Position numbers and translations under genes: made by a program. From assembly GCA_003058495.1 (NCBI GenBank), contig QBVC01000021.1, positions 62,001 to 126,000 of the forward strand: a stretch of DNA of 64,000 bases. Direction: 5' to 3'. Under the pieces are notes generated by a model. It worked only from the letters and a program-made list of their open reading frames with translations, ran no database searches and was not told the origin of the DNA. Positions 40,659 to 50,993 of the stretch are shown piece after piece; the stretch's first letter is position 1, and every line of letters starts with the position of its first letter. The DNA is from a gamma proteobacterium symbiont of Ctena orbiculata (lineage in GTDB: Bacteria; Pseudomonadota; Gammaproteobacteria; Chromatiales; Chromatiaceae).

Positions 40659-43600
40659 ATGAGCAATGCGCAAGATTTTGGTGCTCTGAATTGGGTAAAG
40701 GATGAGTTGGATGTATCCATTCGTCATGCCCGCCAGGCCCTTGAAGCCCATGTGGAGTCCCCGGGAGACGGCAATTCCCTCGCCGTGTGCGGTGATCATC
40801 TGCATCAGATTGCCCGGGTTCTGCAGATGGTTCAGGTCTATGGACCCAGCATGCTCGCCGAGGAGATGGAGCTGGTGGTCAGGGATATGGCGCAGGGCGT
40901 TGTCAGGCAGGAGGAGGATGCCGCCGAGGCCTTGATGCTGGCGCTCATTCAACTGCCCGACTATCTGGAGAAGCTGCAGGGCGGTGACGCCGACATCCCG
41001 ATGATTATTCTGCCGCTGCTGAATGATCTGCGCGCGGTGCGCGATGCACCCCTGCTGTCGGAAGCGGCGCTGTTCAAGCCCGAGATCGACACCGTCAGAG
41101 CGGACGGTGACGCCAACGACGAACTGCCGCAGCTGGTGAGGCAGATCCGCCAGAGATACCACCTCGGTCTGCTCAGCTGGTATCGCAAGCGGGATACGGT
41201 GCACGGCTGGCCGCTGCTGCGGGATGTCTTCGCAACCCTTCATCAGCACTCGGGTACGGAATCGGCTCACCATCTGTTTTGGGTCGCGGAAGGTTTGATG
41301 CAGGGCCTGATCGAGGGAACGATTGCCCCGGGTATCGCGGTCAAGCAGCTGTTCAGTCGTCTTGATCGCAAGATGAAGATGATCATCGACGGCGGCGAGC
41401 AGGCGCTGGTGGAAAGGCCGCCGGAAGCGCTGTTGAAGAACCTGCTCTACTACATTGCCCGAGCGCAGTCGGATAACGCGCTGATCAAGGAGATCAAAGA
41501 GGCCTACAGTCTCGACACGGTGATGCCCAGTGAGGCAGAGCTGACCGAAGGCAGGTTGGGCCTGACCGGCTCCAATGCGGAGCTGGCGGAATCGATCAAG
41601 GATGCGGTCGGCAATGAGCTGACCCGCATCAAGGATATACTCGATCTCTTTATGCGGGACGAAAAGCCCGATATGGAGATGCTGGGGCATTTGGAGGCCC
41701 CGATACGCAAATTGGCCGACACCCTTGGCATGATCGGTCAGGGTGCCTTGCGCTCCCGGCTCAATCGACAGGCGGATAAGGTAAAGAACTTTGTCGAACA
41801 GGAGGTGCTGCCTGAAGAGTTCGAACTCATGGAGATGGCGGGTGATATCCTCTATGTGGAATCCTCGCTGAGCACCCTGCACACCTTCCAGCCCCAAAGC
41901 GAGGAGGGGCCCTCCGAGGACGAATTGGTTCAGAGCCTGCCCGAGGGCGAATATCAGAATCTGATCAAACAGACGGTCAGAGAGGCAAAGGTCGAGATTG
42001 CCAAGGCCAAGGAAGCGATCATCAGCTTCACCGAGGCAACGGACGACAGCTCGGTCCTGCACAACGTCCATGAGTGCTTCAAGCGGGTTGAAGGGGCATT
42101 GAACATGCTCAATCTGCGCGAGGCCGCCGGGTTGATGTCGCAGACAGGGGGGTTCGTACAGTCCTACCTCATCGACAGCGGACAGATACCGGAGCGCCAA
42201 CAGCTCAACTCCCTGGCGGATGTGGTCAGTAGTATTGAGTACTACCTCGAAACCCTGGTGGATGGCGCCGGCGATCGGCAGGAGATCATGGCAATCGCCC
42301 AGGCATCGCTAAGTAACCTTATGAGCCAGGGTGGTGTCGAGGTTAGCCAATATACGGAGCCGGCGGAGAGTATCCAAATCGAGGAGTCGGCCGATCATGT
42401 AGAAGGCTATGAGCTCGAAGAGGAAGATGTCTCCGATCTTGAGATGGGCGCCAGCAGCCTGCAGATCGAGCAGCCGCAACCGGAGGTCGATATCCTTCCC
42501 CAGGATGCGGTGGATATGCCGCCCGGGGATCAAGTCGAGGCCCAGGAGAGTGAAGCCGAAGCTGAACCTCTACCCGCGCCCGAAGCCGAAATCGCCTCAG
42601 CCGACAAGCCGATGCTCGAGGATATCGATCCCGAGATTCTCGAGATCTTCACCGAGGAGGCGCGGGAAGAGCTGGCGACAATCCAGCAATACCTACCACA
42701 ATGGCAACGCGACCAGAACGACAGTGAGTCACTGACCACGTTTCGACGTTCCTTCCATACCCTGAAGGGAAGCGGTCGCCTGGTGGGTGCGAAAGTGATC
42801 GGCGAGTTGGCATGGTCTGTCGAGAATATGTTGAACCGGGTGATCGACGAGACCGTTAAAGTCACGCCTGACATGATGGGCCTGTTGAATCGGGTGGTCG
42901 AGGCATTGCCGGAGCTGATCAGCTGTCAGGAGCGGGGTGTCTACCCCGAAATGGATGTCGACTTTATCCAACGTCAGGCCTATGCACTGGCCGACGGAAA
43001 ACCTATGCCCACGGCCGAACAGGGGCGGATGGAGGCTGTCGACGAGGCGGCGGAAGAGGCACAGATGGAGGCTGTCGACGAGGCGGCGGAAGAGGCGCAG
43101 TTGGAGGCTGCCGACGAGGCGGCGGAACAGGAACCACTGCTCGAGATAGATACGGAGCCGTCACAGTTTGCAGAAGATGCATCGGGCGAGGGAGTCGCGG
43201 AGGTCGATGAGGTCGAAGCCGTAGAGGGTAGCGAGGCGGCTGCCGTCGAAGGCCAATTCGATAGCGACCTGGAGATGCATCTCGACGAGCTGTCGGGGCT
43301 TGAAGTCGACACCGAAGTGTCGGATTTTTCTGTCGACGATTCAGAGGTGAGCGCCGATACGCTCGCCGCAGAAGACGATGCAGCAGTTGATATCGGGGAT
43401 GCGTTGCCAGCACAGGCGGGTGAAGAGGATATCCTCGATGACTACACCGACTCTGATCTGGAGATCGAGATCGATTCCGAACTGCTCGAGGTATTCGGTG
43501 AGGAGTCCGAGGAACACCTGCTTGAGATCGAACAATTTATAACCGGGGCAAAGGATGCGAAAACCGAGGTATTGATTCCCGAAGACGTGGTGCGCGCATG

Positions 43601-46600
43601 CCACACGCTGCACGGTAGCGCGCACATGGCGGGAATCACTCCAATCGCCATGCTCAGCGAAGCGATGGAGGACTATGCCAGGGCAATGCACGAGCAGCAG
43701 CAGGTTGCCAATGAGAACAGCCTGGATCTGCTGGGCGGCAGTGTTGCGTACATCCGCAAACTTCTCAGCTGGCTACCGGAAGAGAGCCTGCCGGAGCCTC
43801 ATGTCGATACCTATATCCTCGGTTTGCGGGGCGCCCTTGAAGAGATTGCGGGTGAGTCGCTCGAGCTGGAGCCTATAGCGGAAGCGGAGCCGATCTTCCC
43901 CGGCGATGAAACGGTGTCTGAAGCCGGAACCGAAGAAGAAGCTGAAGCCGCCGGCGAGAGCGCAGATACGGCTGCTGCCGATGAACCGGCCGAAGAGAGC
44001 GAGGCAGATCAGCCCGGTGAGGGCGGTGAGATGGCCGCTGTCGATGAGCTGAGTGTGGAAGCCTTGGGAGGGCAGCTGTTCGACGAACAGGCCGGCGAAG
44101 CTGAAGCGGAACAGTCCGATGAGGGCATTGAGCTAGCGGGTGTCGATGAGCTGAGTGGGGATGCGTTCGAAGCGCTGCAGCTGGAGGATCAGGCCGAAGC
44201 GGCCGCGGATGATACCGTGGTCCCGTTTCAACTGGAAAGGGATTCGCAGCCAATCGAGGCCGAGGAGGAAGCGGAACAGCCGCTGGAGCTTCCGGCCCTG
44301 GAAGCCGGCGAATCCAATCTGCTGGACTTTGCAAGTTACCAGCTCGATGAGGAGCAGTTTGAGGTTGAAGGCGACGAAGAGCTGGTGGCTATCTTTGTCG
44401 AAGAGGGGCGGGAGCTGCTGGACAATCTTGAACGGCACTACCAGAAATGGGTTGATTCGTCCCTGGACGACAACCTGATCGATGAATTCAAACGTACACT
44501 GCATACCCTCAAGGGCAGTTCCAGGTTGGCGGGTATCAATCCAATCGGGGATTTGAGCCATGGTCTGGAGAATCTCTTCGAGCGTATGTCGCGTGATGAG
44601 TTACAACCTGACTCATCGATCCGGAATATGGTGCGCCAGGCCATCGATGTCCTGGCTACACAGATAGATGATGCCGATGCTGCAAGAGACATACACTTCT
44701 CGACCAGCCTCCTGGCCGCACTCGAATCTCCGGACGTCGGCGCCGAGGCGGAAGCAATGGCTCCGGGCGGGGTCGATGAGGAGTCACTGGCGGATGAGTT
44801 GAAAGAGGTCGAGGAGGCGATTTCAGAGGCCGAACATATAGAACCGGTGGATACCTCGTCATACTACGACGAACCGATGAGTTTCCTCCATGACGGCGAT
44901 CTGTTCGAGGTCAGCGAGGATCCCGAGCTCGTCGAAATCTTCATCGAGGAGTCGAGGGAGTTACTGGAAACCCTGGAGGAAAACTACAAGCAGTGGAGTG
45001 ATGCGCCTTCCGATCACACCACCCTGGATGGAATGCAGCGTGCATTGCACACCATCAAGGGCAGTTCGCGCCTGGCCGGCATCGAACCGGTGGGTGATCT
45101 CAGTCACGCCATGGAGTCGCTGCTGAATGGTGTACTCAGGGGACATATAGAAACCAGCGACAAGGTCTTCGCCATTTCAAGACAGGCACTCGATCTGATT
45201 GCCACCCAGACCGACGATGCCGCCACATCCGGCAAGGTCCATCGTGGCGACCAGTTGATTGAGCAGATCCAACTGATCGTCGAAGGCGCCTCTCTCGAAG
45301 AGGACTCCATTGAGGAGCTTATCGACCAGGAGTTGCAAGAGGAGCTTGAGACGGCTGAAGAGGCTGTGGACCAGGCTGTCGAGGAGGCAGTGGAAGAGGC
45401 GGCAGAAGAGGCTGACGAGTCGGCAGCCGATGGAGAGGACCTGGAGATTCCATTCGAGAGTTTCAATCTCGACGGGATAAACGAGCAGGCCACCAGCGAT
45501 ACGGACGAGTCCTTCATGCTAATGCATGACGAGGTTTTGTTGGAGGTGGGTGAAGATGAAGAGTTGGTGCAGATCTTCATCGAAGAGGCGAAGGAGTTTA
45601 TCGAACACATCGAGAGCAGCTACCAGCAGTGGCTGGATGACCTTGAGGATCATACCGCCATTGAGGGTGTGCAGCGCAATCTGCATACCCTGAAAGGGAG
45701 CGCCCGGCTCGCCGGTATCATGCCTGTCGGCGATCTGAGTCATGCCGTCGAGTCGGTGATGACCGCCCTAGCCGAAAAGGAGATCGATCCGATTGACACG
45801 GTCACGGATAGCGTCAGGCACGCCATCGATCATCTGGCATTGCAGATCGAGACCATTGCCAAATCGGGCAAGGTACCCGCCTCGGATACCGAGGTTGAGC
45901 AGCTGCAGAATCTGCTTGGTGGTGAACCCACGCCGTCTTACACCGGAATGGTGGAGACGATTCAGGCCGTGCCGGAGAGTGATGGCAGCGAAGCGGTGGA
46001 AGAGGCAGAGGAGGTCGTTGAAACGGCGACGGTACTCCCCTTCAACGACGAGATCGCAAAACTGCTCGAACCTGAGGCCAAAGAAGAGGACAAGGAGAGC
46101 TTCAAACCCACCAAGGAGCAGGTGCGGGTGAATGCGGATCTCATGGATCGACTGGTCAATCATGCCGGTGAAGTGAGTATCTACAGGGCCCGCCTGGAAC
46201 AGCAGAACAGCGTGCTTGGTTTCAACCTTTCGGAGTTGGAACAGACCGTTTCCCGTCTCCATAACCAATTGCGGAATCTGGAAATAGAGACCGAGGCGCA
46301 GATCATCTACCGTTGGGAACGGGAACACGAGGACGACCGCGAAAAGGCGGAATTCGATCCGCTCGAAATGGACAGATTCTCAACCATGCAGCAGCTCTCC
46401 AGGGCATTGATGGAAACGGTCAATGACCTGGGGAACATCAACGAGGCGTTGCGAGACCTGCAGCGTGAGACCGATACCCTGCTGCTGCAGCAGTCGAGGA
46501 TCTCCACCGATCTCCAGGACGGACTGCTGCGAACCCGGATGGTGCCGTTCGCACAGCTGGTGCCGAGGATGCAGCGCCTGGTGCGGCAGACCGCCGGTCA

Positions 46601-47945
46601 GTTGAGCAAGCGAGCCAACCTCGAGTGTTTTGGCGTCGAAGGCGAACTCGACCGCAGCATCCTCAACCGCATGGTGCCGGTACTCGAGCACCTGTTGCGC
46701 AACTCTGTCTCCCACGGCATCGAATTCCCGGAGGATCGCCAGCAGGCCGGGAAGCAGGAGGTAGGCAGGATCTCCCTCTATCTTGACCGCGAGGCGACGG
46801 ATGTGCTGATCACCCTCTCCGATGACGGTCGGGGATTGGATATCGAAGCCATCCGCAAGCGTGCCGTGGAACAGGGCATGATCGATGCCAATGCGGAGAT
46901 CAGTGATGACGATCTGATACAGTGCGTGCTGCTGCCCGGATTCAGTACCGCCAAGGAGGTTACCCAGATCTCCGGACGCGGTGTCGGCCTCGATGTCGTG
47001 ACCAGCGAGGTCAAGCAACTGGGCGGATCCCTCGAGATCGATTCCCAGCCGGGACGCGGTACCAGCTTCATCATTCGGCTGCCGCTCACCCTGGCCATCT
47101 CGGATGCCCTGCTGGTTCGCGTCGGGGAAGAGGTCTATGCGGTTCCCCATGGCAGCATCTCCGGTGTTGTCCGGATCCGCCGCCAGGAGCTGATGACCTG
47201 CTACGAAGGGGGCCAGGACGGTTTTACCTACAGCGGCAGGCGATACAAGGTCAGCTATCTTGGCCGCATGATGGGCATGGGACAGCATGAGATACCGGAA
47301 ACCACGCGCTGGCTCCCGCTGTTGCTGCTGCAGACCGGCGATCACCAGGCCGCGCTGCAGGTGGATGAACTGCTCGGCAGCAGGCAGGTGGTGGTCAAGT
47401 CGATGGGTAAGCAGGTCGGCAGCGTACGCTGGATTACCGGCGGAACCATACTTGCCGATGGCAGGGTGGCATTGATACTCGATCTCGCTTCCCTGGTGCG
47501 TATGGATGCCACCCATGCGGCATCGCCCCTCAGCCTGGTCAAAGAGACGGCGGAAAAACGGGCGGAGGATCGGTTGCGGGTGATGGTGGTGGATGACTCC
47601 ATTACCGTGCGCAAGGTCACCAGTCGCCTGCTGGAGCGCCATGACATGGATGTGGTTACCGCGAAAGACGGCGTCGAAGCGGTTGCCCTGCTGCAGGAGC
47701 AGGTGCCCGATATCATGTTGCTCGATATCGAGATGCCACGCATGGACGGCTTCGAACTGGCTCGCCATATCAACAACTCGGTCGACTACTACGGCCTGCC
47801 GATTATCATGATCTCCTCGCGGGTAGGTGAGAAACACCGGCAGCGTGCGATGGATCTCGGGGTAAAACGCTGTCTTGGAAAACCCTACCAGGAGAGCGAA
47901 TTGTTGGATAACATCAATGAGGTCCTGGCGGAAAGCAGACTATGA
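40659..47945 (+). CDS. chpA: ChpA hybrid histidine kinase with multiple HPt domains and C-terminal receiver
   Basis: HPt motifs FHTLKGSGRL, CHTLHGSAHM, LHTLKGSSRL, LHTIKGSSRL, LHTLKGSARL; CheA-like NSVSHGIEFPEDR...ISGRGVGLDVV; CheW-like; receiver VMVVDDSITVRKVTSRLL. Confidence 0.95.
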   Translation: MSNAQDFGALNWVKDELDVSIRHARQALEAHVESPGDGNSLAVCGDHLHQIARVLQMVQVYGPSMLAEEMELVVRDMAQGVVRQEEDAAEALMLALIQLPDYLEKLQGGDADIPMIILPLLNDLRAVRDAPLLSEAALFKPEIDTVRADGDANDELPQLVRQIRQRYHLGLLSWYRKRDTVHGWPLLRDVFATLHQHSGTESAHHLFWVAEGLMQGLIEGTIAPGIAVKQLFSRLDRKMKMIIDGGEQALVERPPEALLKNLLYYIARAQSDNALIKEIKEAYSLDTVMPSEAELTEGRLGLTGSNAELAESIKDAVGNELTRIKDILDLFMRDEKPDMEMLGHLEAPIRKLADTLGMIGQGALRSRLNRQADKVKNFVEQEVLPEEFELMEMAGDILYVESSLSTLHTFQPQSEEGPSEDELVQSLPEGEYQNLIKQTVREAKVEIAKAKEAIISFTEATDDSSVLHNVHECFKRVEGALNMLNLREAAGLMSQTGGFVQSYLIDSGQIPERQQLNSLADVVSSIEYYLETLVDGAGDRQEIMAIAQASLSNLMSQGGVEVSQYTEPAESIQIEESADHVEGYELEEEDVSDLEMGASSLQIEQPQPEVDILPQDAVDMPPGDQVEAQESEAEAEPLPAPEAEIASADKPMLEDIDPEILEIFTEEAREELATIQQYLPQWQRDQNDSESLTTFRRSFHTLKGSGRLVGAKVIGELAWSVENMLNRVIDETVKVTPDMMGLLNRVVEALPELISCQERGVYPEMDVDFIQRQAYALADGKPMPTAEQGRMEAVDEAAEEAQMEAVDEAAEEAQLEAADEAAEQEPLLEIDTEPSQFAEDASGEGVAEVDEVEAVEGSEAAAVEGQFDSDLEMHLDELSGLEVDTEVSDFSVDDSEVSADTLAAEDDAAVDIGDALPAQAGEEDILDDYTDSDLEIEIDSELLEVFGEESEEHLLEIEQFITGAKDAKTEVLIPEDVVRACHTLHGSAHMAGITPIAMLSEAMEDYARAMHEQQQVANENSLDLLGGSVAYIRKLLSWLPEESLPEPHVDTYILGLRGALEEIAGESLELEPIAEAEPIFPGDETVSEAGTEEEAEAAGESADTAAADEPAEESEADQPGEGGEMAAVDELSVEALGGQLFDEQAGEAEAEQSDEGIELAGVDELSGDAFEALQLEDQAEAAADDTVVPFQLERDSQPIEAEEEAEQPLELPALEAGESNLLDFASYQLDEEQFEVEGDEELVAIFVEEGRELLDNLERHYQKWVDSSLDDNLIDEFKRTLHTLKGSSRLAGINPIGDLSHGLENLFERMSRDELQPDSSIRNMVRQAIDVLATQIDDADAARDIHFSTSLLAALESPDVGAEAEAMAPGGVDEESLADELKEVEEAISEAEHIEPVDTSSYYDEPMSFLHDGDLFEVSEDPELVEIFIEESRELLETLEENYKQWSDAPSDHTTLDGMQRALHTIKGSSRLAGIEPVGDLSHAMESLLNGVLRGHIETSDKVFAISRQALDLIATQTDDAATSGKVHRGDQLIEQIQLIVEGASLEEDSIEELIDQELQEELETAEEAVDQAVEEAVEEAAEEADESAADGEDLEIPFESFNLDGINEQATSDTDESFMLMHDEVLLEVGEDEELVQIFIEEAKEFIEHIESSYQQWLDDLEDHTAIEGVQRNLHTLKGSARLAGIMPVGDLSHAVESVMTALAEKEIDPIDTVTDSVRHAIDHLALQIETIAKSGKVPASDTEVEQLQNLLGGEPTPSYTGMVETIQAVPESDGSEAVEEAEEVVETATVLPFNDEIAKLLEPEAKEEDKESFKPTKEQVRVNADLMDRLVNHAGEVSIYRARLEQQNSVLGFNLSELEQTVSRLHNQLRNLEIETEAQIIYRWEREHEDDREKAEFDPLEMDRFSTMQQLSRALMETVNDLGNINEALRDLQRETDTLLLQQSRISTDLQDGLLRTRMVPFAQLVPRMQRLVRQTAGQLSKRANLECFGVEGELDRSILNRMVPVLEHLLRNSVSHGIEFPEDRQQAGKQEVGRISLYLDREATDVLITLSDDGRGLDIEAIRKRAVEQGMIDANAEISDDDLIQCVLLPGFSTAKEVTQISGRGVGLDVVTSEVKQLGGSLEIDSQPGRGTSFIIRLPLTLAISDALLVRVGEEVYAVPHGSISGVVRIRRQELMTCYEGGQDGFTYSGRRYKVSYLGRMMGMGQHEIPETTRWLPLLLLQTGDHQAALQVDELLGSRQVVVKSMGKQVGSVRWITGGTILADGRVALILDLASLVRMDATHAASPLSLVKETAEKRAEDRLRVMVVDDSITVRKVTSRLLERHDMDVVTAKDGVEAVALLQEQVPDIMLLDIEMPRMDGFELARHINNSVDYYGLPIIMISSRVGEKHRQRAMDLGVKRCLGKPYQESELLDNINEVLAESRL
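43027..43129 (+). repeat. Imperfect 36-bp tandem repeat in an acidic linker of chpA
   Basis: Encodes MEAVDEAAEEAQ-MEAVDEAAEEAQ-LEAADEAAEQ. Confidence 0.75.
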
Positions 47946-48409
47946 GCCAATCCGTTGCCAAGGAGGTCAGAAGCGTCCTCATTCCGCTGCACGAGCTTCA
48001 ACTCCTGCTGCCCAATGCGGTCATTGCCGAGGTGATCGGTTATCAGCTGCCCGAGCCCGCGGATGAGGGGATGCCGGATTGGTTTGTCGGCAACTTTATC
48101 TGGCGGGGGGTGGTGATTCCGGTGATCTCTTTCGAGGGCATGCTTGGCGAACGGGTGGTCATACCGGGCAGCCGGGGTCGAATCATGGTCATGAATACCC
48201 TGGGACAGAATCAGGAACTCACCCATATCGGACTGCTGGTTCAGGCCATTCCGAGCCTGGTCAGAGTGAGCGCCGACAATGTGGTGCCGGTGACTCCCGA
48301 GGAGGAGTTCAATCCCCTGATCAAACAACAGGTCGAGCTGGACATGAGTCCTGCCGTTATCCCCGATCTGGATCAGTTCGAACGTCAAGTGCTGGAAGTC
48401 GTCAGCTGA
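47942..48409 (+). CDS. chpC: CheW-like protein, ChpC type
   Basis: CheW domain (FIWRGVVIPVISFEGMLGE); ATGA overlap with chpA. Confidence 0.8.
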   Translation: MSQSVAKEVRSVLIPLHELQLLLPNAVIAEVIGYQLPEPADEGMPDWFVGNFIWRGVVIPVISFEGMLGERVVIPGSRGRIMVMNTLGQNQELTHIGLLVQAIPSLVRVSADNVVPVTPEEEFNPLIKQQVELDMSPAVIPDLDQFERQVLEVVS

Positions 48410-48433
48410 TAACAACCCGCAATCCCGCCACCC

Positions 48434-49507
48434 TTGCCTCTCCACGAACACTATAAACAGCAGCTGCTGGAAAGTGGATTCGAATCCGACCCCCATCAGG
48501 AGTCTGTGGTTGCCGCCTTCGATCGATTGGCCAGGGAGTTGCAGCACAACAGGAGATCCAGCGGCTGGCTTTGGTTGAAACGGCGCCACCCGGTGGCGGG
48601 GATCTATCTTTGGGGTGGCGTCGGCAGGGGCAAGACCTGGTTGATGGATCTGTTCGTGCAACACCACAGTGAAGTCGGCATCGAACGACACCACTTTCAC
48701 AGCTTCATGCGTCACATTCATGCCCAGCTGCAGCAGCGTGAAGGGGAGCCTGCGCCGATGCAGTCGACTGCGGCTGAAATGGCGCAGCGATCACGGGTGC
48801 TGTGCCTCGATGAGTTCAACGTGATCGACATCGGCGACGCCATGCTGATGCGCAGCCTGCTGGAGTCCCTTGAAAAATCGGCAATCACACTGGTCACGAC
48901 CTCCAACAAACACCCCGACGAGCTCTATCGTGGAGGGATCCAGCGGGAGAGCTTTCTGCCTGCCATCGATATCCTGAAGCGAACCAACCAGGTAATCGAG
49001 CTAGGCGGAGAGAATGACTACAGGCTGCAGCTGTTCGAGTCGTCAACCGTCTACCATACACCCCTCGGCGACAGGGCCGAGAGGGAGATGGGGAGGGAGT
49101 TTGAGCGCCTGGTGAGCGGGGAGGTGGACAGGGACGGTCGCTATTCCGTTCCCGGGCGGGCGATCCGTTATCTGAAGCGCGCAAACGGGGTGATCTGGTG
49201 CGACTTCAACGCCCTGTGCGGACCTCCCCGATGGCAGAACGACTACCTCGAACTGGCGCGCTGCCACCACACGGTCTTTGTCTCCGATATTCCCCGACTC
49301 GACGGCACCTGGGATGATCGCACCAGGCGCTTCATCAATCTGGTGGATGTCTTCTACGATCAAAAGGTGAAACTGGTGATCAGCGCCGATGCCGAGCCGG
49401 AGGGCCTCTACACGGGCAACCGTCTCGCGTTCGATTTCAAACGCACGGCAAGCCGCCTGCAGGAGATGCAGTCCAGCGCCTACCTGGAGACACCCCACGT
49501 CGGCTGA
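48434..49507 (+). CDS. zapE: Cell division ATPase ZapE (AFG1-like)
   Basis: GIYLWGGVGRGKTWLMDLF Walker A; VLCLDEFNVIDIGDAMLM; TTG start. Confidence 0.92.
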   Translation: MPLHEHYKQQLLESGFESDPHQESVVAAFDRLARELQHNRRSSGWLWLKRRHPVAGIYLWGGVGRGKTWLMDLFVQHHSEVGIERHHFHSFMRHIHAQLQQREGEPAPMQSTAAEMAQRSRVLCLDEFNVIDIGDAMLMRSLLESLEKSAITLVTTSNKHPDELYRGGIQRESFLPAIDILKRTNQVIELGGENDYRLQLFESSTVYHTPLGDRAEREMGREFERLVSGEVDRDGRYSVPGRAIRYLKRANGVIWCDFNALCGPPRWQNDYLELARCHHTVFVSDIPRLDGTWDDRTRRFINLVDVFYDQKVKLVISADAEPEGLYTGNRLAFDFKRTASRLQEMQSSAYLETPHVG

Positions 49508-49538
49508 GACCGTCTACGCCGCCGCCGTGGCTGCCATC

Positions 49539-50273
49539 TCAATCGGAGAAGTCGCCCCAGAGGGTCTGCACCGCGGCCAGGGTCGCGAGGGGTGCGGTTT
49601 CGGTACGCAGGATACGTGGACCGAGGCGAATCCCGACAAAGCCTTTGTCGACGGCAAGCTGACGCTCCCTGCCGGTCAATCCGCCTTCGGGTCCGATGAG
49701 CAGGCTGAGGGAGGTCCCGGGGGGGTCGACCTGTTGCAGGGTGAGCTGGCTGCGGTGATCGAGCAGCAGCGCCGCCGCGCCTTGCCCCCGGCTCAGGGCG
49801 CTTCCATACGCCTGGGGTTTATCGATGGTCGGTATGCGGCAGCGCCCCGACTGTTCACAGGCGTTGATGACGATCCGTCTCCAGTGGTTCAGCCGGCCGG
49901 CGCTCTTCTTTTCATCCAGTTTGACGACGCAACGATCGCTAAACACCGGTGTGATCCGGTCGACCCCCAGTTCCGTCGCTTTCTGCATGGCGAAGTCCAT
50001 GCGCTCGCCACGGGAGATCGCGAGGATGAGTTGGATCTTGAGCCGGCCCTCCGCTTCATGCCTGAGCAGCTCACCGACCTCGACCTGCGCCAGCTTTTTG
50101 CTGACCTGAAGCAGTTTTGCGTCGTATTCGTCCCCGCCGTTGTCGAACAGGACGATCTCGTCTCCCACGCGTAGCCTCAGCACCTGATGAATATGGTGTG
50201 ACGGTTCTGCCTCGAGGTCGACTCGGCCGCCCCTGTGCAGGGGTTGATGGGTAAAGAATCGATGAACACGCAT
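49539..50273 (-). CDS. rsmE: 16S rRNA (uracil1498-N3)-methyltransferase
   Basis: KATELGVDRITPVFSDRCVV; LLIGPEGGLTGRE; LGPRILRTETAPLATLAAVQ. Confidence 0.95.
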   Translation of the reverse strand: MRVHRFFTHQPLHRGGRVDLEAEPSHHIHQVLRLRVGDEIVLFDNGGDEYDAKLLQVSKKLAQVEVGELLRHEAEGRLKIQLILAISRGERMDFAMQKATELGVDRITPVFSDRCVVKLDEKKSAGRLNHWRRIVINACEQSGRCRIPTIDKPQAYGSALSRGQGAAALLLDHRSQLTLQQVDPPGTSLSLLIGPEGGLTGRERQLAVDKGFVGIRLGPRILRTETAPLATLAAVQTLWGDFSD

Positions 50274-50294
50274 GGGGAAGCCGCTCTCCGCCCG

Positions 50295-50990
50295 CTAGGG
50301 ATTTGCCGCTCCCTCTGCCCCCTCGGGATAGTCGATCCTCTCGGCGGCGCGGGCGGCAAGACGTTTGTCGATCAGGTTCTTCACCATGATCAGGAGCCCC
50401 AGGCCGATGAATGCCCCGGGTGGAAGGATCGCGATCAGCATGCCGGGGAACGCCTCAATCCTCAGGGTAAGCCCGCGGGCCGCCTCGCCGAACATCAGGT
50501 GGGCCTGGTCGAAGAGGGTTCCCTGCCCCACCAGTTCGCGCATGCCACCCAGGGTGAGCAGTACCAGGGTGAAGCCGATGCCGACACTGAGACCGTCCAC
50601 CAGGGAGCGGGACAGGCCGGTCTTGGAGGCGAAGGCCTCGGCGCGGCCGATGATGATGCAGTTGGTGACGATCAGGGGAATGAAGATGCCGAGTATTTTG
50701 TGCAGTTCATGGAAATAGGCGTTCATCCCCATTTCGATGGCGGTAACGAATGAGGCGATCACCAGCACGAAGACGGGAAGGCGCACCTCCGGACGCACAT
50801 AGTTGCGTATCAGCGAGACCGTGGTGTTGGAGGCGACCAGCACGGCCGTGGTGGCGAGCCCCAGGCCGAGGCCGTTGATGGCTGTATTGCTCACGGCCAG
50901 CAGGGGACATAGCCCGAGCAGGGCGACCAGCGCCTGGTTGTTGTGCCACAGTCCGTCGGTGATGAGTTCACGATAGCTTGTATCGGCCAT
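50295..50990 (-). CDS. rsxE: Rsx/Rnf electron transport complex subunit E
   Basis: [38 protein letters not shown]. Confidence 0.95.
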   Translation of the reverse strand: MADTSYRELITDGLWHNNQALVALLGLCPLLAVSNTAINGLGLGLATTAVLVASNTTVSLIRNYVRPEVRLPVFVLVIASFVTAIEMGMNAYFHELHKILGIFIPLIVTNCIIIGRAEAFASKTGLSRSLVDGLSVGIGFTLVLLTLGGMRELVGQGTLFDQAHLMFGEAARGLTLRIEAFPGMLIAILPPGAFIGLGLLIMVKNLIDKRLAARAAERIDYPEGAEGAANP

Positions 50991-50993
50991 TGC

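Noticed and set aside
43027-43129. Tandem repeat in chpA considered as CRISPR or VNTR locus
   Set aside because: In-frame coding acidic linker repeat with no spacers.
46380-47837. 485-aa minus-strand ORF opposite chpA
   Set aside because: Shadow of the CheA-like core; translation has no recognisable domain.
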